Assembly: GCF_001723175.1 (NCBI RefSeq)
Contig: NC_064655.1
Coordinates: 2,976,001-3,040,000 of the forward strand
Direction of reading: 5' to 3'
DNA from: Penicillium oxalicum
Lineage: Eukaryota > Ascomycota > Eurotiomycetes > Eurotiales > Aspergillaceae
DNA: 64,000 nt
Both the position numbers and the translations under genes were made by a program. The notes under the pieces are model-generated. The model saw only the letters and a list, made by a program, of their open reading frames with translations. It had not been told where the DNA came from and searched no databases. This document shows positions 11,111 to 22,000 of the stretch, piece after piece; within the stretch, counting starts at the first letter, position 1; each line of letters opens with the position of its first letter.

Positions 11111-12406
11111 ATGTCTTTCTCTATGAGTTCCCCTCGGGGACAGACCCTTCTCCGAGCCAAAGCTTTGGTTCTGTGTGCCGTTGGCGTGAGCCTCTTCCTG
11201 GTCTGCCTTGGCTCGCTATCTGGCGCCTCTTCACGCTCCGTCCATAGCCGAGTCTTCAAGCGAAGCACTCAGACTAGTGAGCCCGCCATCTGGCAGCCAA
11301 AGGCTGGCATCAAGTGGCAGATTCAGCTGGCAAATGCCGTTGAGGACATTGCTCTCGGTGCCGATGTCTACGACATTGACATGTTCGATAACGACGCCAC
11401 CAAGATCGCCGAGATTCACAAGACTGGCGCCAAAGTCATCTGTTACTTTTCGGCCGGTACGTACGAGAGCTGGCGACCCGACGCCAACAAATTCTCCCAG
11501 GCCGATTTCGGCAGCGAGCTCCCGGACTGGCCCGGAGAGCGCTGGCTCAATCTGCGCTCGACCGGCATTCGCTCCATCATGCAGGCTCGTCTGGATATCG
11601 CCAAGCAACGCGGTTGCGACGGTGTCGACCCAGACAATATTGACGCCTACGGTAATGAGAACGGTCTCGGCCTCACCGAGGCTGATTCAATCGAGTATCT
11701 GAATTGGCTCTCGTCCGAGGCTCACTCGCGTGGCATGTCGATTGGTCTCAAGAATGGTGGTGACATTATTTCTTCTGTCATTGAGAAGATGCAATGGTCG
11801 GTCAACGAGCAGTGTGCTCAATATGACGAATGTGATGTCTATGCCGCCTTTACTGAGGTCGGCAAGCCGGTCTTTCACATTGAATATGTTGGCGAGATTG
11901 CAGGTGACGCCAGCGACAACAGTGATGCCAGTGACAGCAGTCAGAGCAGCGCGGACGTGAGCGACAATGTTGAAAGCAACAACACCGAGGTCGACAACAA
12001 CAACAACGACGACGAGAAAGAGTCTATCGATGACAAGAAGTCTGTTGGCGACAACAAAGAGTCTGGCGATGATGACAAGGAGTCTGGCGATGATGAAGAG
12101 AAGTCTGGCAATGATGAGGACGACTCCGATGGTGACGACGATTCCGATAACGACGATGATTCCGATGACGACGATGATTCCGATGATAACAACAATGCCG
12201 ATGCCAAGGAGAGCCCCAAGGGCAAGGACACCTCCAGTGAATGCAGCCGCGGCGGTAAATCCAGGCTCACGGCCCGCGGCGTGACGGTTTTCCAAAAGGG
12301 CGTGACGGTCTCCCAAAAGACCGTGGCTTGTCGCGCCAAGAGCGCTGAGAACTTTTCGACCGTCATCAAGAATATGAATCTGGATGCCTGGGTGCAGTAC
12401 TGCTAG
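11111..12406 (+). CDS. GH114 glycosidase (endo-alpha-1,4-polygalactosaminidase-like) with acidic insertion
   Basis: Predicted secreted or membrane-anchored glycoside hydrolase of family 114, 431 residues, one exon. A hydrophobic segment at residues 17-37 is a signal anchor or signal peptide. The catalytic TIM-barrel core spans about 58-262: AIWQPKAGIKWQIQL, then VICYFSAGTYESWRPD, then GCDGVDPDNIDAY, then GLKNG, then VFHIEY. By analogy with Ega3, Asp173 of DPDN and Glu258 of HIEY are the likely catalytic acids. The normal C-terminal segment FSTVIKNMNLDAWVQYC is present at 415-431 but is separated from the core by about 140 extra residues rich in Asp, Ser, Glu and Asn. The rest of a galactosaminogalactan cluster is not adjacent. 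The start is ATG at 11111; the frame is open upstream without another ATG. Confidence 0.85.
   Translation: MSFSMSSPRGQTLLRAKALVLCAVGVSLFLVCLGSLSGASSRSVHSRVFKRSTQTSEPAIWQPKAGIKWQIQLANAVEDIALGADVYDIDMFDNDATKIAEIHKTGAKVICYFSAGTYESWRPDANKFSQADFGSELPDWPGERWLNLRSTGIRSIMQARLDIAKQRGCDGVDPDNIDAYGNENGLGLTEADSIEYLNWLSSEAHSRGMSIGLKNGGDIISSVIEKMQWSVNEQCAQYDECDVYAAFTEVGKPVFHIEYVGEIAGDASDNSDASDSSQSSADVSDNVESNNTEVDNNNNDDEKESIDDKKSVGDNKESGDDDKESGDDEEKSGNDEDDSDGDDDSDNDDDSDDDDDSDDNNNADAKESPKGKDTSSECSRGGKSRLTARGVTVFQKGVTVSQKTVACRAKSAENFSTVIKNMNLDAWVQYC
11890..12220 (+). repeat. Degenerate acidic codon repeats inside GH114 gene
   Basis: Approximate GAT/GAC-rich repeats encode runs such as ESGDDDKESGDDEEKSGNDE and four DSDxDD units. 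They make up most of the insertion in the GH114 protein. A separate perfect-frame tandem duplication of 21 bases follows at 12278-12319. Confidence 0.8.
12278..12319 (+). repeat. 21-base tandem duplication in GH114 gene
   Basis: Two 21-base units (12278-12298 and 12299-12319) differ at two positions and encode GVTVFQK-GVTVSQK. They lie just before the conserved C-terminal segment, so the insertion is still changing by slippage or duplication. Confidence 0.85.
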
Positions 12407-12578
12407 TCGAATAATCCCACGCAGATCACACTGCAACGCATCTGATACCTCTGGCAGAAGGTGCAATTACTTGCATCATGCAAGGTGAAAAGGTTTTCGG
12501 GGCACTTTTGACAAAGTAAAAATTTCAAAAACTGAGTATACTCTATAAGCCATATTCTCTTCTAACAATTTGAAATAT

Positions 12579-12582
<4 letters not shown>

Positions 12583-12638
<56 letters not shown>
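12583..12638. repeat. (TC)28 microsatellite
   Basis: Uninterrupted TC dinucleotide, 56 bases, about 180 bases after the GH114 stop codon. Confidence 0.97.
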
Positions 12639-12642
<4 letters not shown>

Positions 12643-15600
12643 GCTTCTTAGCCCGGGTAAATGCTTCTCCTCGCAAATGTAGCAGGTAACCCATTCTTCA
12701 ATTTCCAAGCGACCTCTCCAGTAGCACGTAGTGAGTGTGCAGCTCCAGGACTGGCACGATATGAAAGAGATATGGCTTCAGCCTGATCAAGTAGGATTGT
12801 TTGGGGGGGGTGTTTCTAACCTCTCTCGCACAGTCTCAGTATGTTTTTCGCTACCAGTCGTCGGACGTCAAACTAGAAGATAGTCCCTCCCCTTTCAACA
12901 TCAACCACAATATCATCATGGAATAAAAACCTCTCCGCCTCTGTTCCCACCACAGCGGTGATCATGCGTCACGGCCAGCGCCCCGAGTTAAGCCTCAGTA
13001 GCCGTGAGCATAACAATAAGAACCAGAATAAGTTCTATTGATACCAGGGCGGAAAAAAACAAAAACAAAAGAAAAGATCTATCAACAACAAACTCTCCGT
13101 TGAAGAGCAGCGACGAATCTTCCCAGGCCGTTCGCACAAGAGGATTCGCAGATTCAGCGCCCTCGTATCATCGCTAGTGCTCTCGATTCCTAGCGTAGTA
13201 TCCGATGCTGAGGAGAATGCACATGCAGAGGATGACGTCCAGATCAAAAATGAGGATATGGACGGCTCCCGTGCATATAGGAGTCTCGAGGTAGTTGCAT
13301 TGTATTTAATCAAGAGTACACGCCGAGTTTTCCGGGACGAGAGGTTGTTTCACTCGATGAATGTTCTCGATGGTATAGATTAAGCCTCGAACGACAAACA
13401 AAGAAAGTATATATATTCTCGGATTAAGTGACATTGTCAAACTATTGTAGAACGATGGGTTTTCTTCCTACCTACTCTCACCTCAGCCAGCATAAGGCCT
13501 ACTACCGGTAAGATTTGTCTGTCTCGAGACCTCATATTGTTACTGCATATGTAATTGATGTACACACACAAGGTATCGTATGAACGGTTGTACACTGTAA
13601 TCAATGTACATATCGGAAGCAACGACAGTCCGAAAAAAAACCAAAGGCCTGAAACTGCAGGCATACCTCAGCCACGAGTCAACTCCCAAACCAGTCGGGC
13701 CGAGGCGACTCCGAAATTGGCCATTGGCGGCTCGGTCACCTGTCAAGCTGCCCTCTCTCCAAGTCCTACCCATCTTCCCTCTGGAGGTCACATCGGACGG
13801 CAGCGTCGACTACCTTGGTAATCTTGCGAGATGAGATGGGTTGGTGTAGTAGGCTATACCTACTAATCTACAACTAAACTAAGAGTTTTCCCCCATCAGT
13901 TTGAAGTACCTTCATGCAGACGCAATCTTGCTTCACTCGCTTTCAAGTGTAACCAGATCCCGAGAGCTCCCCGGTCAAACCACTCGGGGCCCCTTGGAAC
14001 TTCCAATTGTATCCGTCTCATTTTCATTTCCTTCATCTCCCACTGAAGAGTCCTGAAGTTGTTTCGGTGAACAAACCCACTCGTGACTGCACGGCCCTGG
14101 AAAAAGAAATTCGAAAAGGGAAAGGGGGAAAAAACACACACAAGTGAAACACGGCCACCCTCGGTTCATGAAATTGGGAAAACGAGCCACTCAAAAAGGA
14201 AAAGTCAAGTGGGGAGGGGAGACTCAAATCGATCCAATCCCGGGGCCGGAATCCACCTCAATCATAATAAATCTCTCAGAGTTCCCAACTACAGTTCCTG
14301 ATAAGACGACAAAACTCGCTGCTGAGCCGTCAACACCACACCGCGCATAACCGAGTCGAGGAGGAGACACGCAATTTGTGAGATTGTGGATGTTCCACTC
14401 TTACAATCCTCTAGTCCTGTCCCGAGATGAGATGCCTGGGACTCCTGACCAATCGCAGGGGCCGGGGCTGGGGCCGGGGGAAAGGGTAATGGGCAATTGG
14501 ACTACCGGTATCAGTGGTGCTTGGAATCGTCAATTTCAAACTCCACTATCACGACACGGGCGGACGGACCCTGGCGGGTGCCTGGTTGTCGGTTGGGTTG
14601 ACTGTCTGGTACATGTGTGAGAATGTCTGGAAGGACTGGATGGGGGGAACCATATGAATGTGTCTGCTCTCCAGGGCCTGGGGGACGGGGCATGAGTGTG
14701 ATCGTAGCGTCCAGATGCAGCATCGATCATAACGAGTGTAACCCCTGCATCGGCATGGCTTGGAACACGGCTGGCGCCCGGTGGCTGGTGGCGGGCGGGT
14801 TGTGGCGTCGGGATGGGGGCATTCGGGTGGAAAATGGAAAAGTGACCATCACGCCCTGCCTGGGCGCCTGTACTACTACAGAGAGAGAGAGAGAGAGAAA
14901 GAGAGAGCAGTACTACTCTACTCACTGCTAACCAAGTCACCACTCCAATGTTGGATGGATATGTGTCGGTGGACGATGGGAAAGGAGGGGAGAGAAAGGC
15001 GACATTTGGTCTCTACGGTGCTCCAAATATCAGGTGTCGTGGAAGGGACGCGGACGAGGGGCAGTGAGGTCATTCTTGTGCTCCATTTCCCCCCGTCTCC
15101 TCTGCAGAGTATAGATATCGCATCATAGATCTGGGAGCCAACGCTCGCGTCGTGCGACCACGCCTCTTCGGTTGAGGATGCTCAACTGCAGCTAAGCGAT
15201 GCAGCTCACAGTGACAACGTTCCATCAGAGTTCCTCCCAAGGACCATCTGGCCGTCCGTCGTGTTTGCTGTCGAGCTGTGCGCGTCGAGTCCTGTCGTCT
15301 CAAAATCCAGCACCTTACGTATCCTCCCCTCAAGACGCTGCCCTCCAGAGAACGTACAGGCACGGATGCAGCCATCCAAGAATCGTCCCGGAGTCCATGC
15401 TGCAAGACCACCGTACTGCAAGACTGCCCCTCGCCCCCGGAGCTGCATCCATCCAAGTGCAGCAGCTCTCTGGACACTTCACCAGCGGCATCATCATCAA
15501 CGAGAATGGTTGCATGACGATTGTGGGCCGGGCTCCACCTCAGTGGAATTCGGGATACAGGTCAAGGGGAAAAGTCGGAAGACGGTGTGAACGAGCCCTC

Positions 15601-16692
15601 ACTGGCCGTGTGGACTTGGCTGGTGAAACGAGTGTTCCATCCTTTCGCATATGAACTGTGCCTGGTGTGTTGATTTGAAAACTCCATTTTACTCGGCGTC
15701 TCGTCTCAGTATTCATACTACTGAGGGGTGTTTCTACCCTTTCCTTAACCTTCCTTTTTGGTGTGTTTTGATGTGATTTCCCTATGAGGGTCCAACCACA
15801 TCCAGCTACTCGAGGGGTAGACGTTACCTAAGGAGGGGGGGAATGAGAATCCGAGAAGGCTGAGTGGATGGGAGGAATGTTTTTCCCTGGCCGAGGAGCC
15901 CCCACTCTCGGATGCACTAATGCAGTAATGCAATCAGAATGGACCCGGCAGAGTCATTACGTCATACATGTGACTGCAGCGACGGGTCCAACTGCGCAAT
16001 TTTTAGGAAGCAAAAATTGTCGCAGAGAGGATCTTCATACTTCTCTGGTGCTTCGAGGGATCCCGTCTGCCCCGTTGGCTCCCGGTGGAGGTCGATCGGG
16101 CTACCGTCGTCCGTCATATCGCCCCGTCATTTGTTGATGTCCAGCCAATGACGTGGTCTGTCACGCTCGTCCTCGGGTATCGGTGAGGCTCACCTGTCCG
16201 TGGTTCGTCGTAGTGCTGCATACGGGCGTGGCCGTGAATACAGTAGAGGGACTTTGGCAACGTCCGACCACCACATACCCTCGAAGGAGTCCGGAGAGGA
16301 AAGAAGCAGCAGGAGGAGGTCCGGGATGCAATGCATCGGGACCTCCGCGGCAACTCTGCCGAGAGGATGTCTGAGCGCCCGCATTGATATCACCCGTGAA
16401 GATAAGAAAAAAAAAAGAAACGCGTGTTGTCAAAGATCGTAGACAGGAGAGGGTGGAAAAGTGCTGTCATTCAGGAGACTTGTGAGGGTTCATGAGAGTT
16501 TCAACGAGGGTCAATTGACGGTGGCCATGGGAGATGACCGCAGTGGCTGGCCATGGAGTCATGGGTGACAGCAGCATTGAAGAACCTAAACTCTACCGTG
16601 TGCGAGGAACTCTCCAGCGGTCGTGATGAGCTTTGCGTAGCTTGCTCTCTTTCTATAGCGCTTTTTCTCTCTTCTGCCCATACTCCTCCCTT

Positions 16693-16695
<3 letters not shown>

Positions 16696-16728
<33 letters not shown>
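16696..16728. repeat. TC/CT microsatellite, 33 bases
   Basis: Uninterrupted dinucleotide tract in the gene-free region upstream of the HAD-family gene. Confidence 0.95.
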
Positions 16729-16732
<4 letters not shown>

Positions 16733-17467
16733 GGAGACCTGAGAGAAGACTGACCAGTGACTACTAGTGACCGTCACCACTGGTGACCCAATTCGAAGCC
16801 ATTGCGCCCGAAAACGGCCGTCGTTACGGCCGGTCAGAGAGAGTAAGAGCACGAGCACCGCGACAGCACAGGGCCGGGCAGCCAAACCACGTCATGGTGT
16901 CCAAGTGGAACTCGTGCGTCGAACAAAGTGGAGGATGCCAAGGGCCCAAAGGAGCAGAGCTGGTCATGTCAGTGGCCACTCGAGTCTCCCCAGTGACTCC
17001 GGCGAGGCTCCACCGGAGGATCCGTTGGATGGATCGGCGAGCCTACGGGCACTCGGCAGCCCTCAACCAGCCCGGTTCTCGAGAATATAATGACTTAATG
17101 ATCCCCTCCAAGTCTGGCTGTCCTTTGCATCACTGCATCCTTTTACACTTTCCTCCTGCTCTTCCCTCTCCAGAGCACTTTTGCGATCAGTGGGACCTGC
17201 TTCTTTCTGGAATTTTCACTTTTCTTTTTTTCATTCCCTGCTCGTGGCCCTCGCGAGACGACTCGGTCACTTAGTTCCGCCGCGACTTCCTCCGACTACG
17301 ACCTACGAAACCTCCTCTTCTACTTCACCTCCTCCCAACTTTCTTTTTTCCCCCTATCCTTTGCAAAACAATCTCCTGTGCTTCCCATTGCCTCCCATCA
17401 GCATTCGTCTTCCCTCTGAATAGAAACCTAGCCCTTCATCTCCATCTGCATCACTCTCTCCCTCAGA

Positions 17468-17968
17468 ATGACTTCTCCCGGTGCTCCCAACGGAGCCGAC
17501 ACCGCTCCTCAGGACGTCGCTCCCAATGAGGTGCCCGCTGAGATCCCCGGCCCCAGCGAACAGGGCCACGGCTCAGTGATTGAGGTGACCGGTGCTTCCG
17601 GCCAGACCATTGAGGTGCCGGCCACCCGGAGCTCCATCAGCGATACTCACATGCAGCGATTGAGTCTGTCCCCCTCCATGAAGGACCGCCGGGGCTCACG
17701 CAATTCCTTTGGTGTCTCACTGCCCATTCCCCGGGAGCCCCGCAAGTCCTCTCGCCTTTCCGTCGTCGGCAAGCCCACCAGCCATGTGCGCAACATTCTG
17801 GCATCCGAGCTGCAGGATCAGGAGAAGGAGAAGGTCAAGAAGGTCAAGAACATGTGCTTCTGTTTCGACATTGACGGTGTGCTGGCACACGGTAACAATG
17901 CCATCGCGGAGGCTCAGGCGTGTTTGAAGATGCTGAACGGTGACAACGAGTTGGGTAAGTTGGGACAT

Positions 17969-18002
<34 letters not shown>

Positions 18003-19052
18003 TTCCCTTTCTGATGATCCATGACGATGGCATGGTTGGACGAGAGATGTGTATTTGCAGACCGAAAAGCAAGCCACTAACAGTGTCCAGGCATTCAATT
18101 CCCCTACATTCTCCTCACCAACGGTGGTGGTAAGACGGAAGAAGCTCGCTGCGCCCAGCTCTCCGAAGTGCTCGGAGTGCCCATCTCCACCGACCAGTTC
18201 ATCCAGTCCCACACCCCCATGCAGGCCCTCGCCGAGTACTACGAGAACGTCCTGGTGTGCGGTGGTGAGGGCTTCAAGGTCCGCGAGGTCGCCGAGCACT
18301 ACGGATTCAAGAACGTCATTCACCCCAAGGATATCCTGGCTTGGGACCCCACCATCTCTCCCTGCCGCAAGTTCACCGAGGAAGAGCAGAAGCTCGCCAA
18401 GCCTCGCGACTTCTCCAAGTTCAAGTTTGACGCCATCATGTGCTTCGCCGAGTCGCACGACCAGTCGACCGAGTTCCAGATCATCCTGGATCTGCTCCTG
18501 AGTGCCAACGGCAAGCTCCTCACCCGCGCCAAGAACCCGGCAGCCCGCGACGCCGTCGCCGGCCACATTCCCATCTACTTCTCCCAGGGTGATCTGCTCT
18601 GCCCCACCGAGCACAAGGGCCCCCCACGTCTGCACCTGGGTGCCTTCCGCGTGGCCCTGGAAGCCCAGTACAAGGCCCTCACCGGCCGGGACCTCGAGCG
18701 TATCGTCTACGGTAAGCCCGAGCGCGCCACCTACATCGTGGCGGACGAGGTCATCAAGTCCTGGATGGAGGAGATTCACGGCGAGAAGCGTCTGCCCGAG
18801 AACATTTACATGATCGGTGACAACCCCCAGTCCGACATTATCGGTGGAAACCTCTACGGCTGGAACACCTGCTTGGTCCGCACCGGTGTCTTCCAGGGCA
18901 AGGGCAACGACGAGAACAACCCCGCCAACTTTGGTGTCTTTGACCACGTCTACGACGCCGTCAAGGCCGCCATCAAGAAGGAGTTGGGCGAGGATTTCAA
19001 GTTCAAGTGGGATCCCAAGAAGCACTCTCCCCACGGCTCCGCTGTGGAGTAA
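17468..19052 (+). CDS. HAD-superfamily hydrolase, CECR5-like (subfamily IIA)
   Basis: Predicted phosphatase-fold protein of 482 residues. Exon 1 is 17468-17954 and exon 2 is 18091-19052; the intron of 136 bases starts GTAAGT, has the branch site CTAAC and ends CAG, joining NELG-IQFPYILLTNGGG in phase. HAD motif I is FDIDGVL (Asp134, Asp136), motif II is in LLTNGGGK, and the C-terminal motif is MIGDNPQSDIIGGNLYGW, all typical of the CECR5/TIGR01456 group. The first 125 residues are a hydrophilic Ser/Pro-rich extension with several basic-Ser sites and no clear targeting signal. The natural substrate of this family is not established, so no pathway is assigned. The intron carries a C31 run. A TATA-like AATATAAT lies near 17085, about 380 bases before the start. 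Confidence 0.9.
17970..18000. repeat. C31 homopolymer inside intron
   Basis: Thirty-one consecutive C within the only intron of the HAD-family gene, 15 bases after the donor. It is the longest mononucleotide run in the window. Confidence 0.95.
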
Positions 19053-22000
19053 CTTTCTCCTCGTGGAGGAATAATTGTGGCTCGATGCTTTTCTTCTCTC
19101 TCCCTCCCTCTCTCTCTCCCTCCTCTCTTGTTCTCTCCATTCTCTCTCATGGTCCCCGTCTCCCTCTGATATAAATTCTTTTTACTTTCTCCAGACTCGG
19201 CTTGTTAAGATCGAATCTCGTCATGTTCCTCCCCTCCCACGTTTATGCTGTGCGTTTTCTTGTTTGGAGGTGTATTTTGGACCCAGAGATTCTGTGGTTT
19301 TCTTGTGATTTGGGGGCTCCAATGCCGCCGCATCTTGTCCCCGCCATGGTGTTGGAACCATGGCCTCTGATAAAATCTTTATATCGTTTATCTTTACTGA
19401 TCATTCGGTTGACGAAATAATGAGCAAACCTTACGATTCAAATTTTTTGTTGTGCAGTGTCGCGTACAAGTCGAAGAGAGCATATATAACCCGCGGCGAT
19501 GCTCGAGCATCGGCCGTGTTGACCTTATTCCAACCCATATGAATATCTCCAGTAAATTCTCCGTTCCTGAAACCCTGCTCCACAGTCACGAGCAAGTATT
19601 GCTGTCCTCATCAAAATCGTACTTTTCTACCTCGTACTTCCAGCGGTGCAAGACTTTTCAAGTCAAGTCCTCGATACTTCACCGATCAATTCCCCCCACA
19701 CTTTAGAGTCAGGTACAATGTTGTCTTTGACACAGAGTACAAGCACAACCCCCGAGCTCAGCACATTAATCGAATCAGTACTATTTGTGCTCGACAATTT
19801 ATATACTCTACCCCTTTTGTCCACCACTTTTTTCTAAGTGTCCATGTCCTCCAATAATCAGTCTGTCGTGAGAAACAGCATGTCCGTGTGCCTTGACAGA
19901 CTCGCAAAGGCTTATCTGCTGTTCGATATAGCTGCCCACCTGTAAAGGTAACTGCCCACACCGAAAATACCGCAACCGCCAGGGCAGCAGATTCTCTCAC
20001 GACCCCAACGGCAGCTGTTAAGCAATCAACATCGCCCTGATGATGCCTACCGCTAACGCTACTTGAAGCCTATCAACCACCTACTTTACTCCCGTACCAA
20101 CAAGGGCAGGAAAGACAATCTCCAGAACAATCGCCATGACACTAGGTACATCATCATTCAAATCAATCCGACCAATCTAGGTATTCGAACATACATTTTC
20201 CCCTCCCATCTACAGATCAGCACGAGAGTTCTAGAAGTATAATTGGAAATACCTGTACGAAGAGAGATCTTATTAAGTTTTTTTTTCCTTTTTGTAAATC
20301 CGGAAATTGATTATACTATCTTTCTGACCGGTCGAGCAATATCGTCATCTCTTCATCTCGATATCATTCCAATGTTGAGCTTGATCTACTTTGATACAAG
20401 GGATTGATCATTTTGCCGTCGATCCGGGTCGCGAACAGTTCGTACCTGTTTAGCTTATGGTGGAGAGAATGTACGCACGATTACCCCTCGAATGATCGAT
20501 GGGGCAGAAGGGGGGATATAGTCTGCTGGGAGATAATTGCGTTTTTTATTACTATTACTATTCTGATTTCAAAAGATTTCAGCTCCCTAGGTATCGCATC
20601 TCGATATTCAATTAGTTTCTGTGGAATCGCCAAGCGCTGACCATGAATATACATGATTGCTGTATATGGTTTCTGAAAAATCCTATTCCTGATGAAATTG
20701 AACGTAAGTTTACTTGTACATGATATCAGCCAATATGATCGACTTCACTCTCATAATATATATGTAGTAAACGTGTGACCTTTATAGCTGAGCTCAGTAG
20801 AGTTGTCGCTCCAGCTCACAGAAAAAGGCCAGCTTCCACTTCTTCGAACCACAGTCAAACAGGTCTGATAGGTACTGCAAACATATTCCACGCAAGGCCC
20901 GGTTTTGTACGAGCGTGATATGAGCAGACTTTATTTTACGGGGAATTTGAAAAAAAAAAATAATAATGACAGAAATAAGAAAATATAAGATAGAGAGACT
21001 CCGAGGGACACTACATGACCTCGGAGACATAGTTGTATGGAATGATTTCCTCTTGAGCTGCAAGTATAACGAGACGAGCTTTCAGACTGACATGTTATTC
21101 TCGGACTTGAAAGGCATCATTTTTGATGAAATCCGAAATACTATGCCGAATCGTGGTGATGAATCGAAAATCAAATGGGTGGGGAAGAACTCAACGAAAA
21201 TACAGTGTAGAAATGGGGTGGGGGAAAGAATGAGAATGAACCAAATTATGGAAATTCGTGCTGGACTCGGCTCTGCTGTGAGTTAAGATCAGGTTCAAAA
21301 ATGATCCTGGTCTTGATATCACTGGCTTCTCATCAATTATTCTTGCTTTATCGGATATTTTGCCCTTGATTATCGAGACCGAGAGCCTGGCAAGAAGGTT
21401 TTCGTCCTTGTATCAGGATTATTCTCCCGATTATTCTAGTGAATTGCATCTTTTTGAAAAGAACGACCGGCACAAATTTGATATCTCGATGTGATCATTG
21501 AAAGATACGATCCATTCAGTTACTTGTTTTCTTGTCTGTGCTCTGTACGAGTTGAGATACTAAAGGAAAGATATCACACAGGCTGCAGTCAATCTAGCTA
21601 GAAGGTCTACAAGACAGAAAAGAAAAAGAAAGAAAGAAATAAGGGAAAATGAAAATAATGAAAAAGCAAGAAAAAAACAAGGTTTTGCACTAGTAGCTGA
21701 ACAACTAAGCTAGTCGTGATTAGACTAAACTTCTCAGTGAGACATATGCAATGTTAATATCCACCAGAGTGACCTTGCTGGACCCCTTCAGTCCCCAAAA
21801 GAGACCCACGAGACGGCTCGGCCCATCCACTGAGTGTGGAACTCTCAAGGTATCATATCATGGCTTTTTCATAGGCGTAGTGGAGATTTTAAGTTCAAAT
21901 GACTCGTCCAGAATCAGGGTCTTTTCCTAAATGGAATCACTGTGGTTCCTGCTCCTAGTCAGGGCTTCTTGTACATATATCAGACTTAATTTCAGATTTC

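Larger units (their letters stand above)
12407..17467. other. Intergenic, 5.1 kb, no gene recognised
   Basis: The region holds a (TC)28 tract, a G8 run (12803-12810), a GA tract (about 14880-14905) and a CT tract (16696-16728). No frame resembles a known protein. GC content from about 14.3 to 17 kb is comparable to coding DNA, and many short frames are open on both strands without consistent splice structure. From about 17.1 kb the plus strand becomes pyrimidine-rich, ending in the leader of the HAD-family gene. It may hold long untranslated leaders or non-coding transcripts, which I cannot test here. Confidence 0.45.

Noticed and set aside
11890..12220. The acidic GH114 segment as an unspliced intron
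   Set aside because: It is open in frame for its whole length and no GT..AG pair with a branch site excises it cleanly while keeping phase.
15199..15654. Overlapping plus-strand frames of 80-150 codons in the GC-normal spacer
   Set aside because: Several frames and both strands are open equally, so no coding signal can be singled out.
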